Part shown: positions 25,698 through 33,839 of the stretch, piece after piece | Layout: each line of letters opens with the position of its first letter | How positions within the stretch are numbered: position 1 is the stretch's first letter | Source: Pusillimonas sp. DMV24BSW_D | Lineage (GTDB): Bacteria > Pseudomonadota > Gammaproteobacteria > Burkholderiales > Burkholderiaceae_B | Assembly (NCBI RefSeq): GCF_011388195.1 | Contig: NZ_CP049990.1 | Location: 930,001-994,000, forward strand | Direction of reading: 5' to 3' | Length of the DNA stretch: 64,000 nucleotides | Made by a program: the position numbers and the translations under genes | Notes under the pieces: generated by a model | What the model was told of the DNA's origin: nothing | Database searches by the model: none | What the model saw: only the letters and a program-made list of their open reading frames with translations

Positions 25698-26914
25698 AGA
25701 AAATTGTTGTGGCCGGAGGTGGACACGCCGCCGCGCAGTTCTGCGCCTCGGTATTGGAAACCAAGCAAGCGGTTGAGATTACTCTGATCACGGAAGAGAC
25801 ACATTTGCCGTATCAGCGCCCGCCTTTGTCGAAAACCTATATCAAGGAAACCGAGCCACAACCCGCATGGTTGCGGCCTGCCAGTTTCTACGCCGATAAC
25901 CAGATCAATATTCACATGAATAGCTGCGTTACGGCGATTCATCGTGAGGAAAAGTCGATATCGGTGAATTCAGGAGATACGTTTTCCTACGATGTGCTGG
26001 TCTTGGCTATCGGTACGCGGGCGCGGGCGCACGACCTTTTCGACAAAAGCCGCTATTCAAATGTGTTTACCTTACGCAGTATCGACGATGCCGACGGTTT
26101 GCGTGCGCAAATAGGCGATGCACGCAATGTATTGGTGATCGGCGGTGGGTTCATTGGGCTGGAAATTGCCGCTACGTCGCGTGCAATGGGTAAGAATGTC
26201 AGTGTGCTGGAAGCGGCTCCCCGGCTATTGGGCCGCTCGGTGTCGGTTGAGGTCTCAGAGTACCTTTTGCACAAGCACCGTAGTGAAGGGGTTGAGATTT
26301 TGCTCGACGCCAAGGTCGATAAGGTCGATGAGAAAGACGGACGAATCACTGCGGCATGGGTGGGGGATACGCGCTATGACGCCGATGTGGTCGTGGTGGG
26401 TATCGGTGCCGTACCCAACGTTGAATTAGCCCAGGAAGCGGGTTTGGAGTGCGACAACGGTATTCTGGTCAATCGTTTCATGCAAACATCCGATGAGTCG
26501 ATTTATGCCATTGGCGATTGCACCAACTTCCCCTACCAGGCGCTGAATTGTCACCTGCGTCTGGAGTCGGTTCAGAATGCCAACGACCAGGCGCGTTGCG
26601 CTGCACGCGCTATTTTTGATGACCCAGTGCCTTATACCGCCTTGCCCTGGTTTTGGTCCGATCAGGGGGGGGTACGAATTCAAATTGCCGGGGTCCCCCA
26701 TGCTTCGCATGTGCGGTTGGTGCGTGGCAACCCTGCCGACGATAAGTTCTCTGTTCTGTATTTCGACGACAATAAACTGACTTGTGCCGAGTCGGTGAAT
26801 GTGCCGGCCGATCATATGGCGGCCCGGAAGCTGATTTCGTCGGCGATTGAGGTTGAACCTGAGCAAGCGGCCGACCCGCAGGTGGCGCTTAAGAGTCTGA
26901 GTCAGGCGAGCTAA
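25694..26914 (+). CDS. NAD(P)H:ferredoxin reductase (FAD) of the P450 system
   Basis: This 406-residue FAD enzyme resembles putidaredoxin reductase, rhodocoxin reductase and other members of this class. It has an FAD-binding N-terminus VVAGGGHAAAQFCASVLE, the proline-rich PYQRPPLSKTYI loop, an NAD(P)-binding VLVIGGGFIGLEIAATSRAMG, and the second FAD motif ESIYAIGDCTNFP. The first glycine motif has histidine and alanine (GGGHAA) where GxGxxG is more common, as in several members of the class. The start is GTG, overlapping the MarR stop. With the P450 and ferredoxin it completes a class I electron chain. Its 3' end overlaps the convergent MFS gene by 26 bases. Confidence 0.92.
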   Translation: MKKIVVAGGGHAAAQFCASVLETKQAVEITLITEETHLPYQRPPLSKTYIKETEPQPAWLRPASFYADNQINIHMNSCVTAIHREEKSISVNSGDTFSYDVLVLAIGTRARAHDLFDKSRYSNVFTLRSIDDADGLRAQIGDARNVLVIGGGFIGLEIAATSRAMGKNVSVLEAAPRLLGRSVSVEVSEYLLHKHRSEGVEILLDAKVDKVDEKDGRITAAWVGDTRYDADVVVVGIGAVPNVELAQEAGLECDNGILVNRFMQTSDESIYAIGDCTNFPYQALNCHLRLESVQNANDQARCAARAIFDDPVPYTALPWFWSDQGGVRIQIAGVPHASHVRLVRGNPADDKFSVLYFDDNKLTCAESVNVPADHMAARKLISSAIEVEPEQAADPQVALKSLSQAS

Positions 26915-28139
26915 CGTATTTGGCGCGCCCGGCCCCCATACCAAAAAAGCATGAGCCGCTCACAAGGATCAGGTAGAACACGGCAACGGCGTCCCACCCA
27001 CCTGTAAGCTCGTGCAAAAGCCCGACAATCACCGGCCCGATGGCGGCCACGATGTAGCCCACACCCTGTGCCATGCCGGAAAGTGACGCTGCCAACTGAG
27101 GGGTGGGCGCCCGCAACACCAATAGCGATAGGGCGATGCTGAACATGCCGCCCAGCCCCAGTCCCAAAACAGTGGCCCATAGCCACATTAGGCTCATCGA
27201 CCCGTAAATGGTGGTCATGAGCCCGAACACAGCCATTGATAGCATGACGGCAATCGTGGCGCGCTGGTCTTTACCACGTGTGGCAATCCAAGGTGCAGTA
27301 AGCGACGTAATAAGTTGCACGCCCAGCGTAATAGACAGGATGAAACCGGCAGTCAGGGCCGTCATGCCGCGTTCAATGAGCATCACCGGCAGCCAGCCGA
27401 ATACACAATAAGCGATTGAAGACTGAATGCCCATGAACAGTGAAACCTGCCAAGCCAGCCAGCATTTGCGCAGCCGGGGCGATGCTGAGCGGGCCCGCGA
27501 TGCATTCGGCTTTTGTCCTTTTGTGTAGGGTACCCACATGAAGATGGAGACGATCAGCGGTAGTGTCCAAAAGCCCAGCGCCCAACGCCAATCGCTTCCG
27601 GGCACATTTTCAAGCGGTACCGTGAATGCGGCGGCAATCGTAGCGCCCAAGCAGAGCGCGGTGGAATAAAACCCCATCATCATGCCGGCTTTATCGGGAA
27701 AGTTTTTCTTGATAATGGCGGGTAGCACCACCATGACCACGCTGGTGCCCGCGCCGGCGATCAGTGTGCCGGAGTAGAGACCGAAGGTGCCGAACAGGCT
27801 GCGTAGCACTAAACCGAACGCGAAAATGATGCAACCGACAAGAATGAGATGTTCGGCCGACGTATAGCGCAACATTTTGGGCGCAAGTGGTGCAAATGCG
27901 CCGTAGCAAAGAATGGGTAGGGTAAGAAGCAAACCCACCGCAGAGCCCGACAGCGACAGGTTGGCCTGAATGGATTCGATGACCGGCCCGACCGCGATAG
28001 AGGCCGTGCGCAGGTTGGCTGCGATAAAAACAATAACAAAAACCAGGAAAAGCTTTGATTTCAGGCTTCCGTTGCCGGCGGCAGGTGGGCTGGAAGCGGC
28101 GGTTTCCCGGCGGGTTGAAGCATTTGAAGAGTTCTGCAT
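26889..28139 (-). CDS. MFS transporter, CynX/NimT-like
   Basis: This 416-residue permease has about 12 hydrophobic helices after a 30-residue polar N-terminus. The phrases IAANLRTASIAVGPVIESIQANLSLSGSAVGLLLTLPILCYGAFAP and the matching half-repeat FGWLPVMLIERGMTALTAGFILSITLGVQLITSL are those of the CynX family (cyanate and 2-nitroimidazole transporters). The substrate is unknown; import or export of an aromatic compound linked to the neighbouring P450 operon is possible. It is divergent from a second MFS gene across a 158-base region with nested inverted repeats. Confidence 0.82.
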   Translation of the reverse strand: MQNSSNASTRRETAASSPPAAGNGSLKSKLFLVFVIVFIAANLRTASIAVGPVIESIQANLSLSGSAVGLLLTLPILCYGAFAPLAPKMLRYTSAEHLILVGCIIFAFGLVLRSLFGTFGLYSGTLIAGAGTSVVMVVLPAIIKKNFPDKAGMMMGFYSTALCLGATIAAAFTVPLENVPGSDWRWALGFWTLPLIVSIFMWVPYTKGQKPNASRARSASPRLRKCWLAWQVSLFMGIQSSIAYCVFGWLPVMLIERGMTALTAGFILSITLGVQLITSLTAPWIATRGKDQRATIAVMLSMAVFGLMTTIYGSMSLMWLWATVLGLGLGGMFSIALSLLVLRAPTPQLAASLSGMAQGVGYIVAAIGPVIVGLLHELTGGWDAVAVFYLILVSGSCFFGMGAGRAKYVSSPDSDS

Positions 28140-28148
28140 GACAACCAG

Positions 28149-28226
28149 CTACAAAAACTTTGTCTCAATTTATTCAATGTGCCACATTATGCGCCTTTGT
28201 GGCACGATTGCCAAAGTTTGTTGTAG
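28149..28226. promoter_or_regulatory. Nested inverted repeats in the divergent MFS-MFS region
   Basis: Outer arms CTACAAAAACTTTG (28149-28162) and CAAAGTTTGTTGTAG (28212-28226) pair with one extra base. Inner arms GTGCCACA (28179-28186) and TGTGGCAC (28198-28205) pair perfectly. TTTATTCAA also occurs twice, 60 bases apart (28169 and 28229). This is the control region for both transporter genes; the regulator is unknown. Confidence 0.55.
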
Positions 28227-28297
28227 CGTTTATTCAAAATGATGACATTGTGATTTAATGTGGCGTCTATTGATGCCCGTTCATTTATCTACTGTTT

Positions 28298-29545
28298 ATG
28301 ATGACTTCCACTGTCGCGTCCGCAAGCGGCGCTTCAAACCGATTGGCTTATCTGGTCGTAATTGCCGGTGTCGTAGCCGGTTTGCATGTTTGGAAGCTGC
28401 CCCCATCCTTGCCTGTGTTGCAGGCACAATTGGGTCTGACGCTGGTGGAGTCGGGCTTTTTGCTTTCCATGGTGCAAACAGCGGGGATGTTTTTGGGCCT
28501 GATTGTCGGTTTGTTTGCCGAAAAAATAGGTTTGCGCCGCTGTGTCCTTATTGGCTTAACACTGTTGTCGATTGGTTCGTTTTTGGCGCCTACCATTGAT
28601 ATGCGCATTGCCGTATTGGGTTTTCGCGTCATGGAAGGGGTGGGCTTTCTGATGGTAACCATGCCGGCCCCGGCATTGATTCGGCGCCTGGTAGACACGG
28701 CGTTTTTAAGCCGTATTCTGGGAGTTTGGGGCGGCTATGTGCCTATTGCAACAGTCATTGCCCTGTTGGGCGGCTCGCTGATTCTAAGCTTAAGCGGCTG
28801 GCGCGCCTTGTGGTGGATCTTGTCGATACTGACGGCGGTCGTCGCCTATATCGTGTGGCGTAAGACTCCACCCGACCCCGCCCCGGAGGCCCAGAAACAA
28901 AGTTCGAAACCGGGCACGCCGCTAGAAAAGAAGCCTTCGTTTCTCGCCCTGGCAATGGAAACCCTGAGCTCTTTGAATGTCTGGTTTTTGGGTTTATGTT
29001 TCGCGGTGTATTCCGGTCAATGGATGGCCATTGTTGCCTTCATGCCTACCATTTATGTGGAAGCTGGGTTTTCCGGCTTTATGGCGGGTGCCATGACAAC
29101 CGTCATTGCTGCGGGCAATGCCGTGGGCAGTTTCTCGGCAGGACGTTTGTTGCACCGTGGATGGAAGCCCCACTGGTTGAATAATTTTGCTTTCGTGGCC
29201 ATGGGTGTGTGTGCCTTCCTGGCTTTTGCTTTTCCGATTCCAACCGCATTGCAATTGGCGCTGATTGTTTTGTTTTCGGCGACGGGCGGCCTGATTCCCG
29301 CCACTTTGTATTACATGGTAATGGAGTTGGCTCCTTCGCGTCGTACGTTGGCGCCGACCATGGGCTGGATGCAGCAAGGAATGGCAATGGGACAGTTTTC
29401 CGGGCCTCCCTTGGTTGCGTGGGTGGCCACGCTGGCCGGCGGATGGTCGATGGCCTGGACCATTCCCGCTGTGTGTTCGCTTATTGGCCTGGCCATTTCC
29501 ACCCGCCTTGGACGCCAGTTTCTGGTGCGTGTACAGGGGCGCTAG
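28298..29545 (+). CDS. MFS transporter
   Basis: This 415-residue permease has 12 predicted helices and MFS-type loop residues (FAEKIGLRRCVLIGLTLLSIG after helix 2, GRLLHRGWKPHWLNNFAF at the equivalent site of the second half). The phrase LRRCVLIG matches the usual helix 2-3 motif only loosely. Substrate unknown. The ATG at 28298 has no clear ribosome site, and another ATG follows directly at 28301. The end overlaps the convergent TetR gene by four bases. Confidence 0.82.
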   Translation: MMTSTVASASGASNRLAYLVVIAGVVAGLHVWKLPPSLPVLQAQLGLTLVESGFLLSMVQTAGMFLGLIVGLFAEKIGLRRCVLIGLTLLSIGSFLAPTIDMRIAVLGFRVMEGVGFLMVTMPAPALIRRLVDTAFLSRILGVWGGYVPIATVIALLGGSLILSLSGWRALWWILSILTAVVAYIVWRKTPPDPAPEAQKQSSKPGTPLEKKPSFLALAMETLSSLNVWFLGLCFAVYSGQWMAIVAFMPTIYVEAGFSGFMAGAMTTVIAAGNAVGSFSAGRLLHRGWKPHWLNNFAFVAMGVCAFLAFAFPIPTALQLALIVLFSATGGLIPATLYYMVMELAPSRRTLAPTMGWMQQGMAMGQFSGPPLVAWVATLAGGWSMAWTIPAVCSLIGLAISTRLGRQFLVRVQGR

Positions 29546-30153
29546 TTCAACTGCTCAACCGGCAAATGCTGCACGCCATTCACAAACGTATCCACTATTA
29601 ATGCAGAAAGATCTGCCGGCTTAATGGAGCCTGAAGGTTTGTACCAAACGTGTATCCAGTTGGTCATGCCAAAGTACATCATGGCCAGCGCAGTGACCTT
29701 TTTACGGGTCATTTCCACATCGGGGCGCAAGGCTTGAATCAATATTACCGCCCGGTTGATAATGCGTTCCTGAATAACAATAACCGACCGCATTGCAGGG
29801 CGATTCAAATAGCGCATTTGCGTGAGCAGCACGGTTACCTCTTCCGGAACGCGAATGTATTCGCTGACCAGAGTTTGGGTGAACGCGCGCAGTTTTTTTT
29901 CGGCGCTCTGCTCTTGTTCAACCGCCGCTTCAACCTTCCAGGCCAGGTCTTCAATTTTCCAGCTGATCAGGCTATGCAGGATCGCGTGTTTTGAACGGTG
30001 ATAATGATAAAGCGACGATTTTTTCATGCCGCATTGTTCGGCAATGTCTTCCAGCAGGGTTTCGCTATAACCTTTGCGGGCAAATAGAACCGCCGCCGCT
30101 TTCAGAATATCTTTCTTGCGGTCTTCATAATCCAGTGCTCGGGTGCGCGCCAT
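29542..30153 (-). CDS. TetR family transcriptional regulator
   Basis: This 203-residue protein has the TetR DNA-binding head at residues about 10-60 (RKKDILKAAAVLFARKGYSETLLEDIAEQCGMKKSSLYHYHRSKHAI), including the usual LYYHF-like ending LYHYH. The C-terminal helical domain would bind a ligand. It is 18 bases downstream of the GST gene on the same strand, so it is probably the last gene of the - strand catabolic run and may control it in response to a CoA ester or aromatic acid. The operator is not known. Confidence 0.9.
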   Translation of the reverse strand: MARTRALDYEDRKKDILKAAAVLFARKGYSETLLEDIAEQCGMKKSSLYHYHRSKHAILHSLISWKIEDLAWKVEAAVEQEQSAEKKLRAFTQTLVSEYIRVPEEVTVLLTQMRYLNRPAMRSVIVIQERIINRAVILIQALRPDVEMTRKKVTALAMMYFGMTNWIHVWYKPSGSIKPADLSALIVDTFVNGVQHLPVEQLN

Positions 30154-30171
30154 AAAGTTGTGCCTGTTAGA

Positions 30172-30834
30172 TTAGGACGTCGTGTTCTGGTTGCGATTGT
30201 GCCATGCCTGGCGCAAGTCGTTGTCTGCGCGTTCGATACTTGGGCGGGTCAATGCGTGTTTAAGGTAATTGTGAATGTTGGGTAGTACTTCGCTTAGAAC
30301 ATCGGGCTGTTTAAGTGCGCGCAGCGCGTTGTTGACGGTTGTTAAGTGAGCCCACGCGACCGCGTCGGCGTGGGTAAAGTTGTTGCCGCCAATCCATGGG
30401 CTAAATAATGTGCGCCGGCCTAATATACGCAAGCCATGCGAAATTTCCTGGAGCGCATCATCGGCCAGGTTTTGCCGGCACGGGCGGCCCCAAAAAGCAG
30501 CGGGGTAAAGTCTGCGGGCGGGCAGTTCAATGTACAACTCAATCGTTTGAATCAGTTCCCGGCAACGTGCTTTTTCCATCGCGCGGGCGGGGTAGCATGA
30601 ATAGTTTGGTGTTGTGTCCTCAAGGTATTCTACGATAGCCTGCGACTCGTAAATAAAGCCGTCTGCGGTTTCCAGGAACGGAATTTTTCCACTTGGGCTG
30701 CCCTTGTCGGGCCATTGTTCGCCGGGCAAATGCAGCACTTCCGTGAAGGGGCGCTCCAATTCGATCAAAGCGATTTTCACCTTGTTGTAGTAGTTGCTTA
30801 GGGGGGTGCCGAAAAGGCGTACGGGTTGGCGCAT
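30172..30834 (-). CDS. Glutathione S-transferase family protein
   Basis: This roughly 220-residue GST has an N-terminal domain RLFGTPLSNYYNKVKIALIELERPF, with the cis-proline segment GKIPFLETADG and the glutathione contact ESQAIVEYLED. The helical domain contains IGGNNFTHADAVAWAHL. The ATG at 30834 follows GGGAGA and starts nine bases after the CoA-ligase stop; an in-frame upstream start at 30882 would lie inside that gene. Zeta-class relatives isomerise maleyl compounds; this protein lacks the clear SSCxWRVRIAL signature of that class, so its reaction stays open. Confidence 0.82.
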   Translation of the reverse strand: MRQPVRLFGTPLSNYYNKVKIALIELERPFTEVLHLPGEQWPDKGSPSGKIPFLETADGFIYESQAIVEYLEDTTPNYSCYPARAMEKARCRELIQTIELYIELPARRLYPAAFWGRPCRQNLADDALQEISHGLRILGRRTLFSPWIGGNNFTHADAVAWAHLTTVNNALRALKQPDVLSEVLPNIHNYLKHALTRPSIERADNDLRQAWHNRNQNTTS

Positions 30835-30842
30835 TCTCCCCC

Positions 30843-32744
30843 CTAGTTGCAAACCAGGCAGTCGCCGGCCGAGGCCTTGCATTCATACAACCGCTTTACC
30901 GCGTGGGCACGCTTTTTCAATACGCCTGATTGATTAATGTAGCCTTTGTCGGTGATTTCATTGTCATCAATGCTGGGCGGTGAATCCAACAACAAGGCGC
31001 GACAGATTCGGGTGCTGCTGCCTGGGTAGTTTTGGTTGTGTCGCTCTATGCCTTGTGCCAGTTGTTCAAGTAACGGCGGGTACGTAGTAAGCGCTTGGTC
31101 GGTGGCATCTTTCAGTTCCGGGAACCGTTTGCGGATTTGATGCGCATTCAGGAATAGAAGGGCGCCCAGTTGTTCGGCGTTGTGTCCGGTTAGAACCGCG
31201 TCGGAAACAAAGGGGTGAAGCTGGGGTAATAAATGCCCGCGAACGGTGGCCACCGACACCCAGGTCCCGCTGGTCAGCTTGAAGTTTTCCGACATGCGTC
31301 CGGCATACACCAGGCCTTGGGTAGGGTCGTTTGGGTTCACCCATTGCACTGCGTCGCCGGTTTTCAAGAACCCTTCTTCGTCGAAACTTTTTTCATTGGC
31401 CTGCAGGTCGTTAAAGTAACCCGGCGTGATGTTGGGCCCGCGAAAACGAATCTCGTATCGATCCTCGTTTGGAATCAGCTTGGCCTCAACCCCTGGTGCA
31501 GGCAAGCCCAGAGTCCCCAGTATTTGGGGTGGCCACCATATGAGTGTGGCGGGCATGGTTGTTTCGGTTGAGCCCAGCGAAGCGGAAATAGGGATGCGTT
31601 CACCGGTTGCCTGCGCGCTGAGTTGTTCGAGTTTCAGCAATGTTTGAGTGGAGAGCGCCGCTCCGCCGTAAACGATAATTTGCAGGTTGGTAAAAATATC
31701 TTTTGCGGCCTCGGGATTTTCTTCTATGGCCGCAACCAGCATATCAAGCCCCCGCGGTACGTTCACCATGACATTCGGTTTAATCTCGCGAAGGTGTCGA
31801 ATGGTCCGGTCGATGAGTTTGGGTACAGGCTTGCCATCGTCCAGGTACAGCGTGCCGCCATGACGCAATACCATGGCTAACGCGCCGTGTGCGCCGGCCG
31901 TGTGGTTCCATGGGAGCCAGTCGAGCATAATGGGCGGTTGTGTTTTCAGGAAAGGCCAGACTTGGTCCCACAGTACGCCCGAGGCAATGATATTGCGTTG
32001 CGTCATGATGACCGCTTTGGGGCTGCCTGTGGATCCAGATGTCAGCAACAGCCGTGCAATCGTATCGTGGTTAACCTTATTGAAGGCTTCATCAACCCTG
32101 TTTGTCGGCGTCGTTGCGAATGCATCATTTAATTGTGCGGCATGGGTAATTGGGCCGGGGCGATGGCACAATATTTTGGCGTGGGGCGCGTGCTTTTGCG
32201 CAACCTGAATAGCCGTTTGAAAACGCTCACCCTCTTCGGCATAAATAAGCGCGGGAACAAAGCGTTGTGTAAGGTCGGCAATTTTGCCGCAGGTTTTTGA
32301 CATTAAGCTGTAAGCGGCCGACAAGGGCATGACCGGAATGCCGACCTGCATGGCGGCAAACTGCAAGAGCGCCTGGTTAATACTGTTTTCGCTTAAGATA
32401 AAAACCGGCTGTTCGGCGGGCAGAGACTGATTTAACAACCATTGCGATAACGCATTCACTTTTGCCAGCGCTTGTGCGTAGCTTAATGTGTTCCAATTGC
32501 GCTCGTCGGCTGCCGGCTCCGCCAGAAAGATCTGGTCAGGTCGGTTCCGGGCGTGCAAGCGTAAATATTCTCCAATCTGCTGAACCGGTAGGGGAGCCAG
32601 GGGCTGCCGATTGGTCAGTAGCTGGGCGCCGTCTTCGCGGGCGGTCAGCGCGATGTTAACCGGGGCGAACTCAAGCTTTCGGAAGGGGGCATGAGGGCGT
32701 TGATTCTGAATTGCATTCAGCGTGTCTAACTCTTCACTGCTCAT
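30843..32744 (-). CDS. Feruloyl-CoA synthetase-like acyl-CoA ligase
   Basis: This roughly 633-residue member of the adenylate-forming family has the AMP-binding loop LLLTSGSTGSPKAVIMTQRN, the second motif SLGSTETT and the GFLKTGDAV aspartate region. The whole C-terminal half (MSENFKLTSGTWVSV, LLPQLHPFVSDAVLTGHN) reads like Fcs proteins, which activate ferulate and other hydroxycinnamates with CoA and ATP. No enoyl-CoA hydratase/aldolase or vanillin dehydrogenase is nearby, so the substrate may be a different aryl acid. The start is the ATG at 32744, overlapping the upstream gene by 11 bases; the frame's earlier start at 32852 would lie well inside that gene. Confidence 0.85.
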   Translation of the reverse strand: MSSEELDTLNAIQNQRPHAPFRKLEFAPVNIALTAREDGAQLLTNRQPLAPLPVQQIGEYLRLHARNRPDQIFLAEPAADERNWNTLSYAQALAKVNALSQWLLNQSLPAEQPVFILSENSINQALLQFAAMQVGIPVMPLSAAYSLMSKTCGKIADLTQRFVPALIYAEEGERFQTAIQVAQKHAPHAKILCHRPGPITHAAQLNDAFATTPTNRVDEAFNKVNHDTIARLLLTSGSTGSPKAVIMTQRNIIASGVLWDQVWPFLKTQPPIMLDWLPWNHTAGAHGALAMVLRHGGTLYLDDGKPVPKLIDRTIRHLREIKPNVMVNVPRGLDMLVAAIEENPEAAKDIFTNLQIIVYGGAALSTQTLLKLEQLSAQATGERIPISASLGSTETTMPATLIWWPPQILGTLGLPAPGVEAKLIPNEDRYEIRFRGPNITPGYFNDLQANEKSFDEEGFLKTGDAVQWVNPNDPTQGLVYAGRMSENFKLTSGTWVSVATVRGHLLPQLHPFVSDAVLTGHNAEQLGALLFLNAHQIRKRFPELKDATDQALTTYPPLLEQLAQGIERHNQNYPGSSTRICRALLLDSPPSIDDNEITDKGYINQSGVLKKRAHAVKRLYECKASAGDCLVCN

Positions 32745-33762
32745 TTGTATTGCCCGTTTCGGTTTGAAAGTTAAGGAGTATTTTGCTGCCCTTTTCGGCG
32801 CAGGAAAAGCGGGACCATATCGGTGTGAAGTCGTGTGCGGGCATGCTTTCATAGGGCAATGGCGTTAACACGCCGTTTGCCATTAACTGAAACATGTCGG
32901 CCATTTGGCGGGTGAACGATGATGTCTCTTGAAAGAGCAGGCCGCCGCAATAAACGCCTGCCAAAGATGCACCTTTAAGCAGCAATAAGTTGGTTGAAAT
33001 TTTTGGTATGTCGCCGGCGGCAAAGCCCACAACCAATAGTCGGCCGCGCCAGGCCAGGTTGCGCACCGCCGCTTCGGTATAGAAATCACCAAGGGGGTCG
33101 ACGACGATGTCGGCACCGTGGCGACCCAGCACCGTTCGGATTCCCGCTTTCAACTCCGCTTTATCGATTATTGTGGTCGCAGCAGGGAGGGTGTTGTCTT
33201 TGATTATCAATTGGTTTGTGTCGTGGCGTTCAACGGTCGCGACGCGGGCGCCGAAATGTTCTGCGATTTGAATACAGGCTTTGCCTACCGCTCCGTTCGC
33301 TCCCAACACTAATACGCGCTCGCCCGCTTTCAATTGGGCACGATCGATCAGGCCGTGATACGCAGTTAAATGTGAATTGATTGAGGCCACGGCATGTGCC
33401 TGGCTTAAACCAGGCGGTATGTGAACCAATCGATTGGCTGGAGCGGTCAGCTGCGATGCCCAGGCCCCAACCACGCCGCTTGAAACGACTTGATCGCCGG
33501 GTTTGAATTGCGTTACGTTTGTACCGGCTTCCAACACCACTCCTGCGGCATCAAGTCCCGGGATAAAGGGGAGGTTGGGTTTGTCTTGGTAGCGACCCTG
33601 AATCAAAAGATGGTCGGTGAAATTGAACGCTGCATAATGCACTTGCATGCGCACATCATTTTCACCCAGCGGCGCCGCTGCGGGCAGGGCCACTGTTTGG
33701 ATGTGTGGAGGCGCGCCGTATGCATTGCATAGAAGCGCAAATAGCTTGGATGCGTAAGTCAT
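32734..33762 (-). CDS. Zinc-independent MDR-family quinone oxidoreductase-like protein
   Basis: This 342-residue medium-chain dehydrogenase/reductase has an N-terminal GroES-like domain (HYAAFNFTDHLLIQGRYQDKPNLPFIPGLDAAGVV) and a Rossmann domain with VLVLGANGAVGKACIQIAEHFGA. The cysteine and histidine ligands for catalytic zinc are absent, as in NADPH:quinone oxidoreductases and enoyl reductases of this superfamily. It may reduce an enone or enoyl-type intermediate of the pathway, or a quinone. It follows the binding-protein gene after a 77-base gap holding a strong hairpin. Confidence 0.85.
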   Translation of the reverse strand: MTYASKLFALLCNAYGAPPHIQTVALPAAAPLGENDVRMQVHYAAFNFTDHLLIQGRYQDKPNLPFIPGLDAAGVVLEAGTNVTQFKPGDQVVSSGVVGAWASQLTAPANRLVHIPPGLSQAHAVASINSHLTAYHGLIDRAQLKAGERVLVLGANGAVGKACIQIAEHFGARVATVERHDTNQLIIKDNTLPAATTIIDKAELKAGIRTVLGRHGADIVVDPLGDFYTEAAVRNLAWRGRLLVVGFAAGDIPKISTNLLLLKGASLAGVYCGGLLFQETSSFTRQMADMFQLMANGVLTPLPYESMPAHDFTPIWSRFSCAEKGSKILLNFQTETGNTNEQ

Positions 33763-33781
33763 GGTGTTGGCTTGGGAGGGG

Positions 33782-33807
33782 GGATCCGGCCTGGCGCAGC
33801 CGGATCC
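33782..33807 (-). other. Intercistronic hairpin (9-bp perfect stem)
   Basis: GGATCCGGC and GCCGGATCC form a perfect stem around an 8-base loop between the binding-protein gene and the quinone-oxidoreductase gene. No T run follows on the transcribed strand. A role in protecting the binding-protein message or reducing expression of the enzymes downstream is inferred. Confidence 0.6.
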
Positions 33808-33839
33808 GAAACTGCAGAAAACGGATGGAGGGTTGGTGC

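Noticed and set aside
28198-28214. A sigma-54-like TGGCACG...TTGC site
   Set aside because: The invariant GG-N10-GC spacing is not met.
33782-33807. Rho-independent terminator
   Set aside because: The stem is strong but no T run follows on either strand, so it is listed as an intercistronic hairpin.
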